Source: an uncultured Dehalococcoidia bacterium
GTDB taxonomy: Bacteria; Chloroflexota; Dehalococcoidia; Lucifugimonadales; UBA3495
DNA length: 64,000 nucleotides
Assembly (NCBI GenBank): GCA_958296225.1
Contig: OY282456.1
Coordinates: 1,798,001-1,862,000, forward strand
Direction: 5' to 3'
How positions within the stretch are numbered: the first letter of the stretch is position 1; the number at the start of each line of letters is the position of its first letter. The position numbers were made by a program, and so were the translations under genes. Below are positions 33,112 to 42,240 of this stretch, piece by piece. The notes under the pieces were generated by a model. The model saw only the letters and a list, made by a program, of their open reading frames with translations, did no database searches and was not told the DNA's origin.

Positions 33112-36100
33112 ATGATGGCCCGCCGCCGCATCCGTATCGCGCTGGCCGGCGTTGGGCTGGCCCTGTTTGTCGTGCTGGCGGCCCTGGCCGGCTGGCTGCT
33201 GCCGGAGGCCCGGCCGGCCTCCGCGCACATTTTCGACCTGGAGGCTACCAGCGTTACCATTACCAGCAACCCCGGCGCGGATGGCATATACGAGACCGGC
33301 GATACCATCACCTTGCAGGTGCTGTTCAACAGGTGCATCTATAACACATCCAGCGGGGCAATCGCTGTCACCATTGGCGAGAACACCCGCAGCGCCACCG
33401 GAAACGGCAACCACTCCAGCATTGTTACCTTTTCTTACACCGTCGTTGCCGGCGACCTGGACAGCGACGGCATCTCGGTGGCTACCAACGCGCTCTCCGG
33501 TACGTGGAATATCACCCCGGCCAGTCTTTGCGCTACCAGTGATGGGCCGCCGCACTCCCACCCCAGCCCGGCACTCCCCAACACCCTGGCGTCCGCTCAG
33601 GCCGGGCACAAGGTTATTGTTGACTACGACACCGATGACGACAACCTGATTGACATTACCACCCTGGCCCAGCTGAACGCCATCCGCCACGACCCGAACG
33701 GCAACGGCGACGCTACCCACGCCGATTATGCGGCCGCTTTCCCCAACCGCGAAACCTCCGCCACCGGACGGATGGGCTGCGCCACCACCTGCGCCGGCTA
33801 CGAGCTGATGGCCGACCTGGACTTTGACACTACCGGCGATGATGACGTTGCCGATGCGCCCTATGCCAACTGGACGCCCATCGGAACTGACGCCACGCCG
33901 TTCTCGGCCACGTTCCAGGGCAACGGGCACCGCATCGCCAACCTGAACGTCAACGCCGGCGCCAGCGTCGTCACCGTGGGCCTGTTCGGCACGGCCAGCG
34001 GCGCCATCTCCGGAGTGGGCCTGCCCAACGCCAGCGTAGCCGGGGCCCGGGACAATCTCGCGATCGGCACGCTGGCCGGCACGCTGGCGTCCGCCGGAAC
34101 GGTAACGTCCGGCTGGGCCACGGGCAGCGTAACTTCCAGCAGCGCCGGCAGCGCCGTTAAGCACGTCGGCGGGCTGGTGGGCTATAACGGCGGCGCGGTG
34201 CGCGCCAGCTACGCCGGCGTAACGGTAACCGCTACCACCACGGCCCCGACGGTGCACGCCGGCGGCCTGGCGGGGTATCTGTTCGGCGGCGCAGTGACGG
34301 CCAGCTACGCCACCGGCGCAGTAGCCGGCGGCGCGACCAATGCCTCGCACACCGGCGGCCTGGCGGGCCGGATGTACGGGTCGGCCTCCATAACGGCGTC
34401 TTACGCTACGGGAGCGGTTACCTCCGGCGCCAGCGCCAACACCGGCGGCCTGGTCGCGACCCGGCCCGCCGGGGCCACGGTAACCAATAGCTATTACAAT
34501 ACCGATACCAGCGGCGCATCCGGCCCCGGCGCCGGCCGAACCACCAGCGCATTGCAAATGCCCACCGCCTACGGAACCACCGGCATCTACTCCGGCTGGA
34601 ACGTGGACCTGGACAATGCCGACAATGACAACGACGTTACTACCGGGGGCGACGACCCCTGGGACTTCGGCGCCAACAACCAATACCCCATCCTGCAATA
34701 CGACCGGGATGCCGTTGGCATCGAGCAGCAGCGCAGCAATACCGGCAAGGACTATGACGACGACGACGACAACCTGATTGACATTACGACGCTGGCCCAG
34801 CTGGACGCCATCCGCTACGACCTGGATGGCGACGGGGTATCAGTCAAGGGGGCGGACGCCGTCAAATACGCCAATGCCTTCCCCGGCCTGACCGCCGGCA
34901 TGGGCTGCCCCGCCACCTGCGCCGGCTACGAACTGCGGGCCGACCTGGACTTTGACACCGACGGCACCCCCGGCGTGGGCAGCGGCGACGCCTACCCCAA
35001 CTGGACGCCCATCGGAGTGATTTACGCGGGCGCCTTTAAGGGCAACAACCATACCATCGCCAACCTGACCATCAACGCCGCCGCCGGCGTTGAACGGGTG
35101 GGGCTGTTCGGCAGCATCAGCGGCGCCGTCTCCGGCGTGGGCCTGCCCGATGCCAGCGTGAGCGGGGCGTCCGATATGTTCAATGGCGGCGCCCTGGTCG
35201 GCATAATAACAAGCGCCGGGTCGGTAACTTCCAGCTGGGCCACCGGCAGCGTGGCCTCCACCGATACCGGCACCGGTACCAAACGCGTCGGCGGGCTGGT
35301 GGGTCATTCCCGGGGCGACGTGCGGGCCAGCTATTCCAGGGCGACGGTAAGCGTTAATTCCGCTGCCGCGGCGAGTTCTGCCGGCGGGCTGGTGGGGATT
35401 CTAGTTTCAGGAGATATAACGGCCAGCTATGCTACCGGCGCGGTATCCGGCGGCTTAACCTCCGACTGTTACGCCGGCGGCCTGGCCGGCGCCTCCGATT
35501 CCGCCAGTTCCGTCATAACGGCGTCTTATGCGACGGGGACGGTTACGGCCGGCAGTGGCGCCAACACCGGCGGGCTGGTCGGGTTTTTGTTCAGCGGCGC
35601 CACAGTGGTCAACAGCTATTGGGACACCGAAACCAGCGGCATCACCGGCGGCAGCAATGGCGTGGGCAAAACCACCAGCGAGCTGCAATCGCCCACCGCC
35701 TACGGAACCGGCATCTACGCCGACTGGAACGTGGATGTTGGCGGCACATCCGCTAACGACGACCCCTGGGACTTCGGCTACGCAGTCCAGTACCCGGTAC
35801 TGCAATACGACGGGCTGGACGTGCTGACGCAGGGGCGGGATACCATCGTGCTCTCCCCCGACCCGTTGTCCGTGGGCGAGAACGCCACCGTTACCTACAC
35901 CGTCCGGCTGGGCGGCGAGCCCAAAGCGGGGACGGTAACCGTAACCATAACCAGCCCCACCGACGACGCCATCACCATTGACGGCCCGGACTCCGGCAGC
36001 GGGTTCAGCGACAGCGAAACGATGACCTTTGACGCCGACAACTGGGATACGGCGCGAACGGTAAGGGTCAGCGCGGGCAGCGACGCCAACCTGGCCGACG

Positions 36101-38838
36101 ACACGGCCACCCTGACGCACACCGCCGCCGGCGCCGGCAGCGGCTTTGAGGACGTCACCGCGTCCCTGTCCGTAACAATTGACGACACCACCACGCCCGA
36201 AATCGCCCTCACTCGCAACAGCGGGGCCATCACCACGCTGGACGTAACCGAGCAGGCCACCCCCAACGTCACTTACGACGTAGCCCTGAGCCACGCGCCG
36301 CTGGCCAACGTAACCGTAACCGTAACCGTCCCCAGCGACCACACCGCCAGCCTGAGAATCAACAAAGCCGGCGGCACTTTCGCCAGCAGCCAGACGCTGA
36401 CTTTCACCCCGACGAACTACAATACGGCGCAAACGGTAACCATCCAGGCGCCGAATGACGGCAACAACGACAACGAAACCGGCATAACGCTGAGCCACGC
36501 CGCCACCGACGCCACGGCCACCGCCAGCGGCTACGACGGCATCAGCAAAGACCTGACCGTGGACGTCACCGACGACGACATACCCAACATCCTGCTGTCC
36601 CAAGCCTCGTTGTCCGTAGAGGAGGAGGACGCCAGCGGCGAATCTTACACCGTGCGGCTGTCCACCCTGCCCAGCGCCGACGTAACCATAACCGTAACCG
36701 CAACGGGCAACCTGACCATTGACGGCCCCGACGCCGCTACCGCGTTCACCACCGGCGAAACGCTGACTTTCAGCGCCACCGACGGGACTACGGCGCAGAC
36801 GATAAACGTGAAAGCGGGCGGCGACAACGACCTGGCCGACGACACCACGCCCACGATTACCCACCGCGCCACCAGCGCCGACACCGACTACAACACCCTG
36901 GCTACCAAAACCCTGTCCGTAACGATAACCGACGACGACACCGGCAGCCTCGTACTGTCGCCCACCGCCCCCACCGTAAAAGAGGGCGACGACGCCGGCG
37001 CCACTTACACCGTCAAGCTGAGCCACCGGCCCTCGGCAACGGTAACCGTAACCGTGGCCAGCGGCAATGTGGACGTAACCATCGACGACGGTGACGGCGC
37101 TTTCGGCAGCAGCGAAATGCTGAACTTCAACGCGGCCAACTGGAATACGCCGCAAACGGTAACGGTCAAAGCGGCCAGAGACGCCAACTTGCTCGACAGC
37201 ATGACAATTTTGAGGCACACCACCGCCGGCGCCGGCAGCGGCTTTGCGAACCTCACGATAGACCTGGCCGTAAACGTCCACGACACCACCGCGCCGGCCA
37301 TTACCCTGACCCCCACCGCGCTGTCCATAGAGGAGGGCGCCGACGGCACTACGTACACGGTGGCACTGGATGCCGAGCCCCCGGCTAATACAACCGTTGC
37401 CATCACGAGCAGCAACCCCGCAGTCAGTGTCGACCCGGGGAGCCTACCCTTTACTACTGTGAACTACGGCACCCCCCAGACGGTAACGGTCAACACGACG
37501 GCGGACGACGACGCTTTCCACGATGCGTCGGCGCTGGCGCACACCCCCAGCATCCGGGGCATCGCCAGCCCCGTCACGCTGCTGCCCGTGCTGCTTCGGG
37601 AGCCGGCGCCCATTGACGGCGGCGAGCCGGCGCGAACCCGCATCACACCGCCGCCGGCCGGGGCCAGCGTAACCTACGGGATTGACTCTCAGATGATTAC
37701 TGTAACCAGGGCGGCCGGCGTTCCCGACGGGGTAACGGTCAATACGGTGCAAAGCCTGACCGCGGACTTGACCATTGCGCTCACCGCGCCGCCGGAGGAC
37801 ACCCCAACCACGCTTTCCGGCTTCAGTCTGGACGGCGATACGCTGGTGGACATCGCGCCGGATTCCGTGCCGGCGGGCGGGCTGGAAATCTGCCTGCCCC
37901 GGGGCGACGGCGCCACGCGGCTGCTGCACTACCGCTCCGGCCGCTGGCAGGTGGTGCCGGGTTCGGCGCCGCGCGGCGACCAGGTTTGCGGCACGGTAAG
38001 CGAGTTCTCCCCCTTCATCGCCGGCCAGCCCGCCGCCGTCGCGCCGGAGACCGAGCCTGAGCGGCCGCCCATCATCTACAACCTGAACATCCGGTTTGAC
38101 GCCCGGCGCATTGCGTTGCCGGAGGGGCATACCGCCAGCTACCGGGTGCGGCTGGCCGGCCGGCCCGGCGGTCGCGGTGCCACGATCAGAATCCGCAGCG
38201 ACAACCCGGACGTGAAACCGACTCCCGCCGAGCTGCGCTTTACCGCCGCCGACTGGGAGCAGTGGCAAAGGGTAAGCATCGCCATCGCCGGCGACGCCAA
38301 CCATACCGACGAAAGCGCGACGCTGGCCCACTACGGCCCCAACCGCGGCTACGGCTCCGTGCTGGTGTCGGTAATCGACACCGGGGACAGCCGGCAGGCT
38401 GGCGACACAATCCCGCCGGCGCTGACGGTAGTCACGGAGCCGGGAGCGCGCTGGGGCGTAACCGTAACGCCAACCGTGCCGGCCGATTTGACGGCGCACG
38501 GCGTGGTACGGGTATCGCCGGCCTATGGCGTGCCGCGCACGGCGACGGGCTACGGCCTGGGCCGCAACGGCGTGGCGCAAGCCATCGTCAGCATCGCCGC
38601 GCCGGCGGACGCGCCGGCCTCGGGGCTGACCGTCTGCCTGCCGGTGGCCGGGGCGCTGGCGGACGAAGCCGGGGAACGCCCGCTGACGCTGCTGCGCTAT
38701 GCTGACGCCGGAGACGATGGCGGCAACGCCGGCTGGCAGGCAGTGTCGGGCGCGGAGTATAACGCCCCAAGCCGAAGCGTCTGCGCCGCCGGCGTAACCG
38801 GGTTCGGCCCCTTTGCGGCGGCCTACGTACTGCCGTGA
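33112..38838 (+). CDS. giant secreted GLUG/beta-sandwich repeat protein
   Basis: 1,908 residues from ATG 33112 (GGGGG 6 bases upstream; ATG 33115 is equivalent). A signal peptide (basic RRRIRIALAGVGLALFVVLAALAGWLLPEA, cut near ASA) exports it. Residues 40-160 form an adhesin-like domain (TGDTITLQVLF). Two modules at residues about 177-543 and 548-908 each begin DNLIDITTLAQL and carry GLUG repeats (GGLVG/GGLAG with ASYATG). From about 910 to 1490 there are five beta-sandwich repeats (T/AxxLSxxxLSVEE...YTVxLS), with a sixth near residue 1665. The C-terminus has two LTVCLP-type domains. No LPXTG or transmembrane anchor is seen. A role in adhesion or aggregation is inferred. Confidence 0.88.
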   Translation: MMARRRIRIALAGVGLALFVVLAALAGWLLPEARPASAHIFDLEATSVTITSNPGADGIYETGDTITLQVLFNRCIYNTSSGAIAVTIGENTRSATGNGNHSSIVTFSYTVVAGDLDSDGISVATNALSGTWNITPASLCATSDGPPHSHPSPALPNTLASAQAGHKVIVDYDTDDDNLIDITTLAQLNAIRHDPNGNGDATHADYAAAFPNRETSATGRMGCATTCAGYELMADLDFDTTGDDDVADAPYANWTPIGTDATPFSATFQGNGHRIANLNVNAGASVVTVGLFGTASGAISGVGLPNASVAGARDNLAIGTLAGTLASAGTVTSGWATGSVTSSSAGSAVKHVGGLVGYNGGAVRASYAGVTVTATTTAPTVHAGGLAGYLFGGAVTASYATGAVAGGATNASHTGGLAGRMYGSASITASYATGAVTSGASANTGGLVATRPAGATVTNSYYNTDTSGASGPGAGRTTSALQMPTAYGTTGIYSGWNVDLDNADNDNDVTTGGDDPWDFGANNQYPILQYDRDAVGIEQQRSNTGKDYDDDDDNLIDITTLAQLDAIRYDLDGDGVSVKGADAVKYANAFPGLTAGMGCPATCAGYELRADLDFDTDGTPGVGSGDAYPNWTPIGVIYAGAFKGNNHTIANLTINAAAGVERVGLFGSISGAVSGVGLPDASVSGASDMFNGGALVGIITSAGSVTSSWATGSVASTDTGTGTKRVGGLVGHSRGDVRASYSRATVSVNSAAAASSAGGLVGILVSGDITASYATGAVSGGLTSDCYAGGLAGASDSASSVITASYATGTVTAGSGANTGGLVGFLFSGATVVNSYWDTETSGITGGSNGVGKTTSELQSPTAYGTGIYADWNVDVGGTSANDDPWDFGYAVQYPVLQYDGLDVLTQGRDTIVLSPDPLSVGENATVTYTVRLGGEPKAGTVTVTITSPTDDAITIDGPDSGSGFSDSETMTFDADNWDTARTVRVSAGSDANLADDTATLTHTAAGAGSGFEDVTASLSVTIDDTTTPEIALTRNSGAITTLDVTEQATPNVTYDVALSHAPLANVTVTVTVPSDHTASLRINKAGGTFASSQTLTFTPTNYNTAQTVTIQAPNDGNNDNETGITLSHAATDATATASGYDGISKDLTVDVTDDDIPNILLSQASLSVEEEDASGESYTVRLSTLPSADVTITVTATGNLTIDGPDAATAFTTGETLTFSATDGTTAQTINVKAGGDNDLADDTTPTITHRATSADTDYNTLATKTLSVTITDDDTGSLVLSPTAPTVKEGDDAGATYTVKLSHRPSATVTVTVASGNVDVTIDDGDGAFGSSEMLNFNAANWNTPQTVTVKAARDANLLDSMTILRHTTAGAGSGFANLTIDLAVNVHDTTAPAITLTPTALSIEEGADGTTYTVALDAEPPANTTVAITSSNPAVSVDPGSLPFTTVNYGTPQTVTVNTTADDDAFHDASALAHTPSIRGIASPVTLLPVLLREPAPIDGGEPARTRITPPPAGASVTYGIDSQMITVTRAAGVPDGVTVNTVQSLTADLTIALTAPPEDTPTTLSGFSLDGDTLVDIAPDSVPAGGLEICLPRGDGATRLLHYRSGRWQVVPGSAPRGDQVCGTVSEFSPFIAGQPAAVAPETEPERPPIIYNLNIRFDARRIALPEGHTASYRVRLAGRPGGRGATIRIRSDNPDVKPTPAELRFTAADWEQWQRVSIAIAGDANHTDESATLAHYGPNRGYGSVLVSVIDTGDSRQAGDTIPPALTVVTEPGARWGVTVTPTVPADLTAHGVVRVSPAYGVPRTATGYGLGRNGVAQAIVSIAAPADAPASGLTVCLPVAGALADEAGERPLTLLRYADAGDDGGNAGWQAVSGAEYNAPSRSVCAAGVTGFGPFAAAYVLP

Positions 38839-38852
38839 TGGCGCGGCCCGAA

Positions 38853-38871
38853 CCGGCGTCAGGAACGCCGG
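38853..38871 (+). terminator. weak hairpin after the surface-protein gene
   Basis: CCGGCGT at 38853-38859 pairs with ACGCCGG at 38865-38871 around 5 bases, 15 bases after the stop. It lies between convergent genes and has no T-run. Confidence 0.35.
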
Positions 38872-38892
38872 CCCCGGCTTGCTTTCTGAATG

Positions 38893-39348
38893 TTAGAGGA
38901 TGTCTGAAGGGTCATAATCGCGCCAGTTCCACAATCGTTGATGCCCGATTGCCGGCACGGGACGCTCGAAACAGATGAGGTCATCCAGAAACCACAGCCA
39001 ACGGCCTGGGCTGTAATCTCCGTGGGGAGAAACGCGGTACGAAACGCCGTCATCAACCCAGGCCAGCCCCTGCTCAACCCGGCGAACCTGATGCGCCGCC
39101 GCAATTCTGACCGTACACACCACGGCCCCCCGCGGCGCCGATTCCCGCCAACGCGGGCCGTAGATGCCGGCGATTGCCAGCGCGGTCTCCGGGTGCAGAC
39201 CGGCTTGCGCCGCGACGCGACGGCCGGCATGAATGGCGATGCGCTCGCCAACCAGGGATGCCGGAGGCCGCCAGGAACGGGTTTCAACGGTCTTCTGCCC
39301 GGACGCAATCAGAGATGCCCAGGGCTGGTGCAAAGTTAAGCACTTCAT
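38893..39348 (-). CDS. ASCH domain protein
   Basis: 151 residues from ATG 39348 (AGGAG about 10 bases upstream). The start MKCLTLHQPWASLIASGQKTVETRSWRPP followed by GERIAIHAGRR is the ASCH signature (PUA-like fold, RNA- or nucleotide-binding). GAVVCTVRIAAAHQV and LWFLDDLICFERPVPAIGHQRLWNW complete the fold. Some ASCH proteins are RNases or N4-acetylcytidine amidohydrolases; the role here is unknown. It is convergent with the giant surface-protein gene. Confidence 0.85.
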   Translation of the reverse strand: MKCLTLHQPWASLIASGQKTVETRSWRPPASLVGERIAIHAGRRVAAQAGLHPETALAIAGIYGPRWRESAPRGAVVCTVRIAAAHQVRRVEQGLAWVDDGVSYRVSPHGDYSPGRWLWFLDDLICFERPVPAIGHQRLWNWRDYDPSDIL

Positions 39349-39462
39349 CCCCCGGTGGCTCCTCGCATCAGGGATTGAGACGCCGCCGCGCACGGCTAAA
39401 CCGGCTAAAACGAAACGCGGCCAATTTCGGGCGGCCGGTGAACTGAAAGGCGGTTCCAGTCG

Positions 39463-39468
39463 TATAAT
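39463..39468 (+). promoter_or_regulatory. candidate -10 box before the 73-residue gene
   Basis: TATAAT, 48 bases before ATG 39516, without a clear -35. Confidence 0.35.
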
Positions 39469-39515
39469 GGATATGCAGGGATAAACGTCGCGCCGGAGTC
39501 CGGCGGAGGTGAAAA

Positions 39516-39737
39516 ATGAAAACCGAGCAAATCAGCATCACCGTATCCGAAGACGGAGCCCACACTTTCTTTAGCCCCGGTTGCGTGTCCCTCGAGCAGA
39601 GCGAACAGCGCATGAAAATCTACGTCCAGGGGTTCGAGGTCACCATCGCCAGGACCCCGCAGCCCACCGGCCGCCATGACAATCTGCTGATGCTCACGCC
39701 GAATCCGCGATTGTACGGGGACACCGGAGCTATGTAG
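39516..39737 (+). CDS. hypothetical small protein
   Basis: 73 residues from ATG 39516 with GGAGG 6 bases upstream, so the start is well supported. The sequence (KTEQISITVSEDGAHTFF..., then MKIYVQGFEVTIAR) is beta-rich and polar with no membrane helix. I do not recognise a family. It is flanked by the divergent ASCH gene and the convergent larC gene. Confidence 0.6.
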   Translation: MKTEQISITVSEDGAHTFFSPGCVSLEQSEQRMKIYVQGFEVTIARTPQPTGRHDNLLMLTPNPRLYGDTGAM

Positions 39738-39762
39738 TGGCACGCGCAAAGTTCCGGGGCGT

Positions 39763-40950
39763 TCAGGCAGACCCGCCGGTTGATTCTATAACGGTCTGCC
39801 AGGCCACTTCACCGGCGCGCACCGCCTCGGCCACGTCCTCATACTCCGGCGCCGCGCTTACTACTTCGCCGGCCAGCCACTTGCGTTTCAGGCGGATGGG
39901 GCCGTGTTCGGTTGCTACCGTAACCACGTCCCGCTCCGCTACGTAGCGACCCACCGGCCGCACCCGCACCCCCAGCGTTGGCGTGTCCCGCAGGAATACC
40001 TCGGCCAGCCGGCTTTCCAGCGCGGCCGGCCCCAATGCCGACAGCAGCACCCCGGGGCGGTTCTTTTTCATCTGTATCGGCGTGTGCCACACGTCCAGCG
40101 CGCCGGCCTCAAACAGCCGTTCCATAGCGAAGCCCAGCTGCTCGCCGGTGGCGTCGTCGAGATTGGTTTCCAGCAGGATGATGTGGTCCTGCCAGCGGGC
40201 GACCGGAGCATTTGAGCCGGCTGTTTCGCCCAGCCAGAGGCGCAGCACGTTGGGGAATGCGGGCGGGTTCTTGCCACCGATGCCAACTCCGATGCGGTTG
40301 AGAGTCATCGGCGGCTGGCGATATTCGTGGGTCAGGGTGGTGATGAGGGCCGCTCCGGTGGGGGTGGTCAGCTCGCCGGCGTTGGCGTGGTAGGGCCGCT
40401 CCGGGGCGACGGGGGCGTTGGCGGCCGCGATGATTTCCAGGGTGGCCGGCGCCGGGTTGCTGTAACCGCCGGGGCGACGCGGCCCGGTGGCTTCGCCCAG
40501 AACCAGGGGCGAGGCGTAGATGCTTTGGATGCCCAGGCGTTCCAATCCGGCGGCCACGCCCACTATGTCAACCAGGGTGTCGGCGCTGCCCAGTTCGTCC
40601 AGGTGGATGGCGCCGGCGTCGTGGCCGTGGACACGGGCTTCGGCGGTGAATAGCGCGTTAAGCGCCGCCGTGGCGCGGGCGCGCACCGGTTCCGACAGGG
40701 CCGTTGCGCCGGCGACCGTATCCAGCATCTGCCGGGGCGTGTAGCGTGGGGCGGCGGATACGTCCACCAGGGCGCGGGCGCCGCGCACTTCGCAGCGGGT
40801 TTCGGCGGCGACGCCGATTTGCGCGCCGGGGATGCCGAGGGCGGCGATGGTGTCCTGTAGGGCGTCAAGGGGAAGGCCGGCATCCAGCAGCGCGCCCAGC
40901 AGCATATCGCCGCTGGCCCCGCCGACGGACTGGATGTAGGCGGTTTTCAT
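39763..40950 (-). CDS. larC: nickel-pincer cofactor biosynthesis protein LarC
   Basis: 395 residues from ATG 40950. The N-terminal block YIQSVGGASGDMLLGALLDAG, the HLDELGSADTLVDIVGVAAGLERLGI block and the C-terminal LLETNLDDATGEQLGFAMERLFEAGALDVWHTPIQMKKNRPG are diagnostic of LarC, the cyclometallase that inserts Ni into the dithio-pyridine cofactor of lactate racemase and related enzymes. It is a single uninterrupted frame, unlike the split larC1/larC2 in Lactobacillus. The upstream larE stop (TGA 40949-40947) overlaps this ATG by four bases, so the two are coupled. larB and larA are not in the window. Confidence 0.93.
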   Translation of the reverse strand: MKTAYIQSVGGASGDMLLGALLDAGLPLDALQDTIAALGIPGAQIGVAAETRCEVRGARALVDVSAAPRYTPRQMLDTVAGATALSEPVRARATAALNALFTAEARVHGHDAGAIHLDELGSADTLVDIVGVAAGLERLGIQSIYASPLVLGEATGPRRPGGYSNPAPATLEIIAAANAPVAPERPYHANAGELTTPTGAALITTLTHEYRQPPMTLNRIGVGIGGKNPPAFPNVLRLWLGETAGSNAPVARWQDHIILLETNLDDATGEQLGFAMERLFEAGALDVWHTPIQMKKNRPGVLLSALGPAALESRLAEVFLRDTPTLGVRVRPVGRYVAERDVVTVATEHGPIRLKRKWLAGEVVSAAPEYEDVAEAVRAGEVAWQTVIESTGGSA

Positions 40951-41813
40951 CGTCGCCCGGGCCGGTTGGCAGTACGCAACACGTCGTTGAGGCTGCCCGA
41001 GCGGAGGCCACTCAAGTCCAGCGACACCCAAAGGTAGCCCAAAGCTTTGAGGCGGGTTACGATTTCCTCCCGGTGGGCGAAGGCGAGTTCCATTTCGTCG
41101 GCGCCTACCTCGATGCGGCAGAGCTGGTCGTGGTGGCGGGCGCGGACTTCGCGCAGGCCCAGGTCGCGCAGGATGTCTTCGGCGGCGGCGATGCGGTGCA
41201 GCGACTCGATGGTTACGGGGGTGCCGTAGGGGATGCGGGAGGACAGGCAGGGCTGGGCCGGCTTGTCCCACAGGGGGACGCCCAGCCAGCGGGCGGCGGC
41301 GCGCACCTGGGCTTTGTCCATTTCCGCCTCGACCATGGGGCTGCGGATGCGGCGCTCGGCGGCGGCGGTCATGCCGGGGCGGTAGTCGCCCAGGTCGTCG
41401 GTGTTGGCGCCGTTGGCAATCCAGGCGTAGCCCTCGGCGGCGGACAGGGCGGCCAGTTGGTCATAGAGCTCGGTTTTGCAGAAGTAGCAGCGCTGGGGCG
41501 AGTTGGCTACGTAGCCCTCCCGCTGCAACTCGTCGGTGTGGATGATGCGGTGGTTGACGCCGAACTGCGCCGCTACGCTTTCGGCGTCGGCCAAATCGCG
41601 GGACGCCAGGGCCGGCGAGACGGCGGTAACGGCCAGGGCGCGGCGGCCCAGAGCGCGTTGGGCCGCCACGGCCAGCAGGGCGCTGTCCACGCCGCCGGAG
41701 TAGGCGATGATGGCCGATTCCATCTCCCGCAGAATGGACTCCAGACGGGGCAGGCAGTCGGGGGGCGCATCGGGTCGGGAGCCGTTGGGTTGTGTCATAA
41801 TGTCAGCCGCCAT
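40947..41813 (-). CDS. larE: LarE sulfur-transfer enzyme, three-cysteine type
   Basis: 288 residues from ATG 41813; ATG 41798 is equally possible. The PP-loop SGGVDS is at residues 39-44, Cys109 and Cys112 are in QRCYFCKTELYDQL, and Cys189 is in KPAQPCLSSRIPYG. LarE adenylates and sulfurates the pyridinium bis-carboxylate precursor. Lactobacillus LarE sacrifices a single Cys. The extra CxxC pair, as known for the Thermotoga-type enzyme, points to a [4Fe-4S]-carrying, catalytic LarE. This is an inference from the three conserved Cys. The overlap with larC indicates an operon. Confidence 0.9.
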   Translation of the reverse strand: MAADIMTQPNGSRPDAPPDCLPRLESILREMESAIIAYSGGVDSALLAVAAQRALGRRALAVTAVSPALASRDLADAESVAAQFGVNHRIIHTDELQREGYVANSPQRCYFCKTELYDQLAALSAAEGYAWIANGANTDDLGDYRPGMTAAAERRIRSPMVEAEMDKAQVRAAARWLGVPLWDKPAQPCLSSRIPYGTPVTIESLHRIAAAEDILRDLGLREVRARHHDQLCRIEVGADEMELAFAHREEIVTRLKALGYLWVSLDLSGLRSGSLNDVLRTANRPGRR

Positions 41814-41874
41814 TGAGTTGTTATCGCTGGCTATTCTACTACAACGGCAGCCGCAAGCGGCGCCGGGATTTCAG

Positions 41875-42240
41875 ATGACAGTGCAGAGCATCAGCGCGAT
41901 TACGCTGGCAGTGCGGGATATGGCCCGCGCGGTGGCCTTTTACCACGACGGGGCCGGCATCCCCATCCTGTACGGCGGGCCGGACGCCGCCTTTACGTCG
42001 CTGCGGGTGGGGGACGGCTACCTGAACCTGATTCTCGCCGCCGACGCGGAAGTGCGCTGGTGGGGCCGCTGCATCCTGTACGTGGACGACGTGGACGCTC
42101 ATCATCGTCGGATGGTGACCGCCGGCTATGCCCCCGACGGCGCGCCGGCCGATGCGCCCTGGCGGGAGCGGTACTACCACATTACCGACCCGGACGGGCA
42201 TGAGATTAGCTTTGCGCGGCCGATTGGCTCGGCGGAGTGA
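41875..42240 (+). CDS. VOC family protein
   Basis: 121 residues from ATG 41875. The first module is MTVQSISAITLAVRDMARAVAFYHDGAGI and the second is WGRCILYVDDVDAHHRRMVTAGY, ending ITDPDGHEISFARP with the late Glu. The C-terminus overlaps the convergent ptuB-like gene by 35 bases. The short length is typical of single-domain VOC proteins that dimerise. The reaction is unknown. It is divergent from larE. Confidence 0.82.
   Translation: MTVQSISAITLAVRDMARAVAFYHDGAGIPILYGGPDAAFTSLRVGDGYLNLILAADAEVRWWGRCILYVDDVDAHHRRMVTAGYAPDGAPADAPWRERYYHITDPDGHEISFARPIGSAE

Noticed and set aside
35455..37281. A 608-residue open frame on the minus strand opposite the giant surface-protein gene
   Set aside because: It mirrors the repetitive, GC-rich plus-strand gene, has a low-complexity Val/Gly/Arg composition and no ribosome site; it is a shadow frame. 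The same applies to the frame at 32986-34698.
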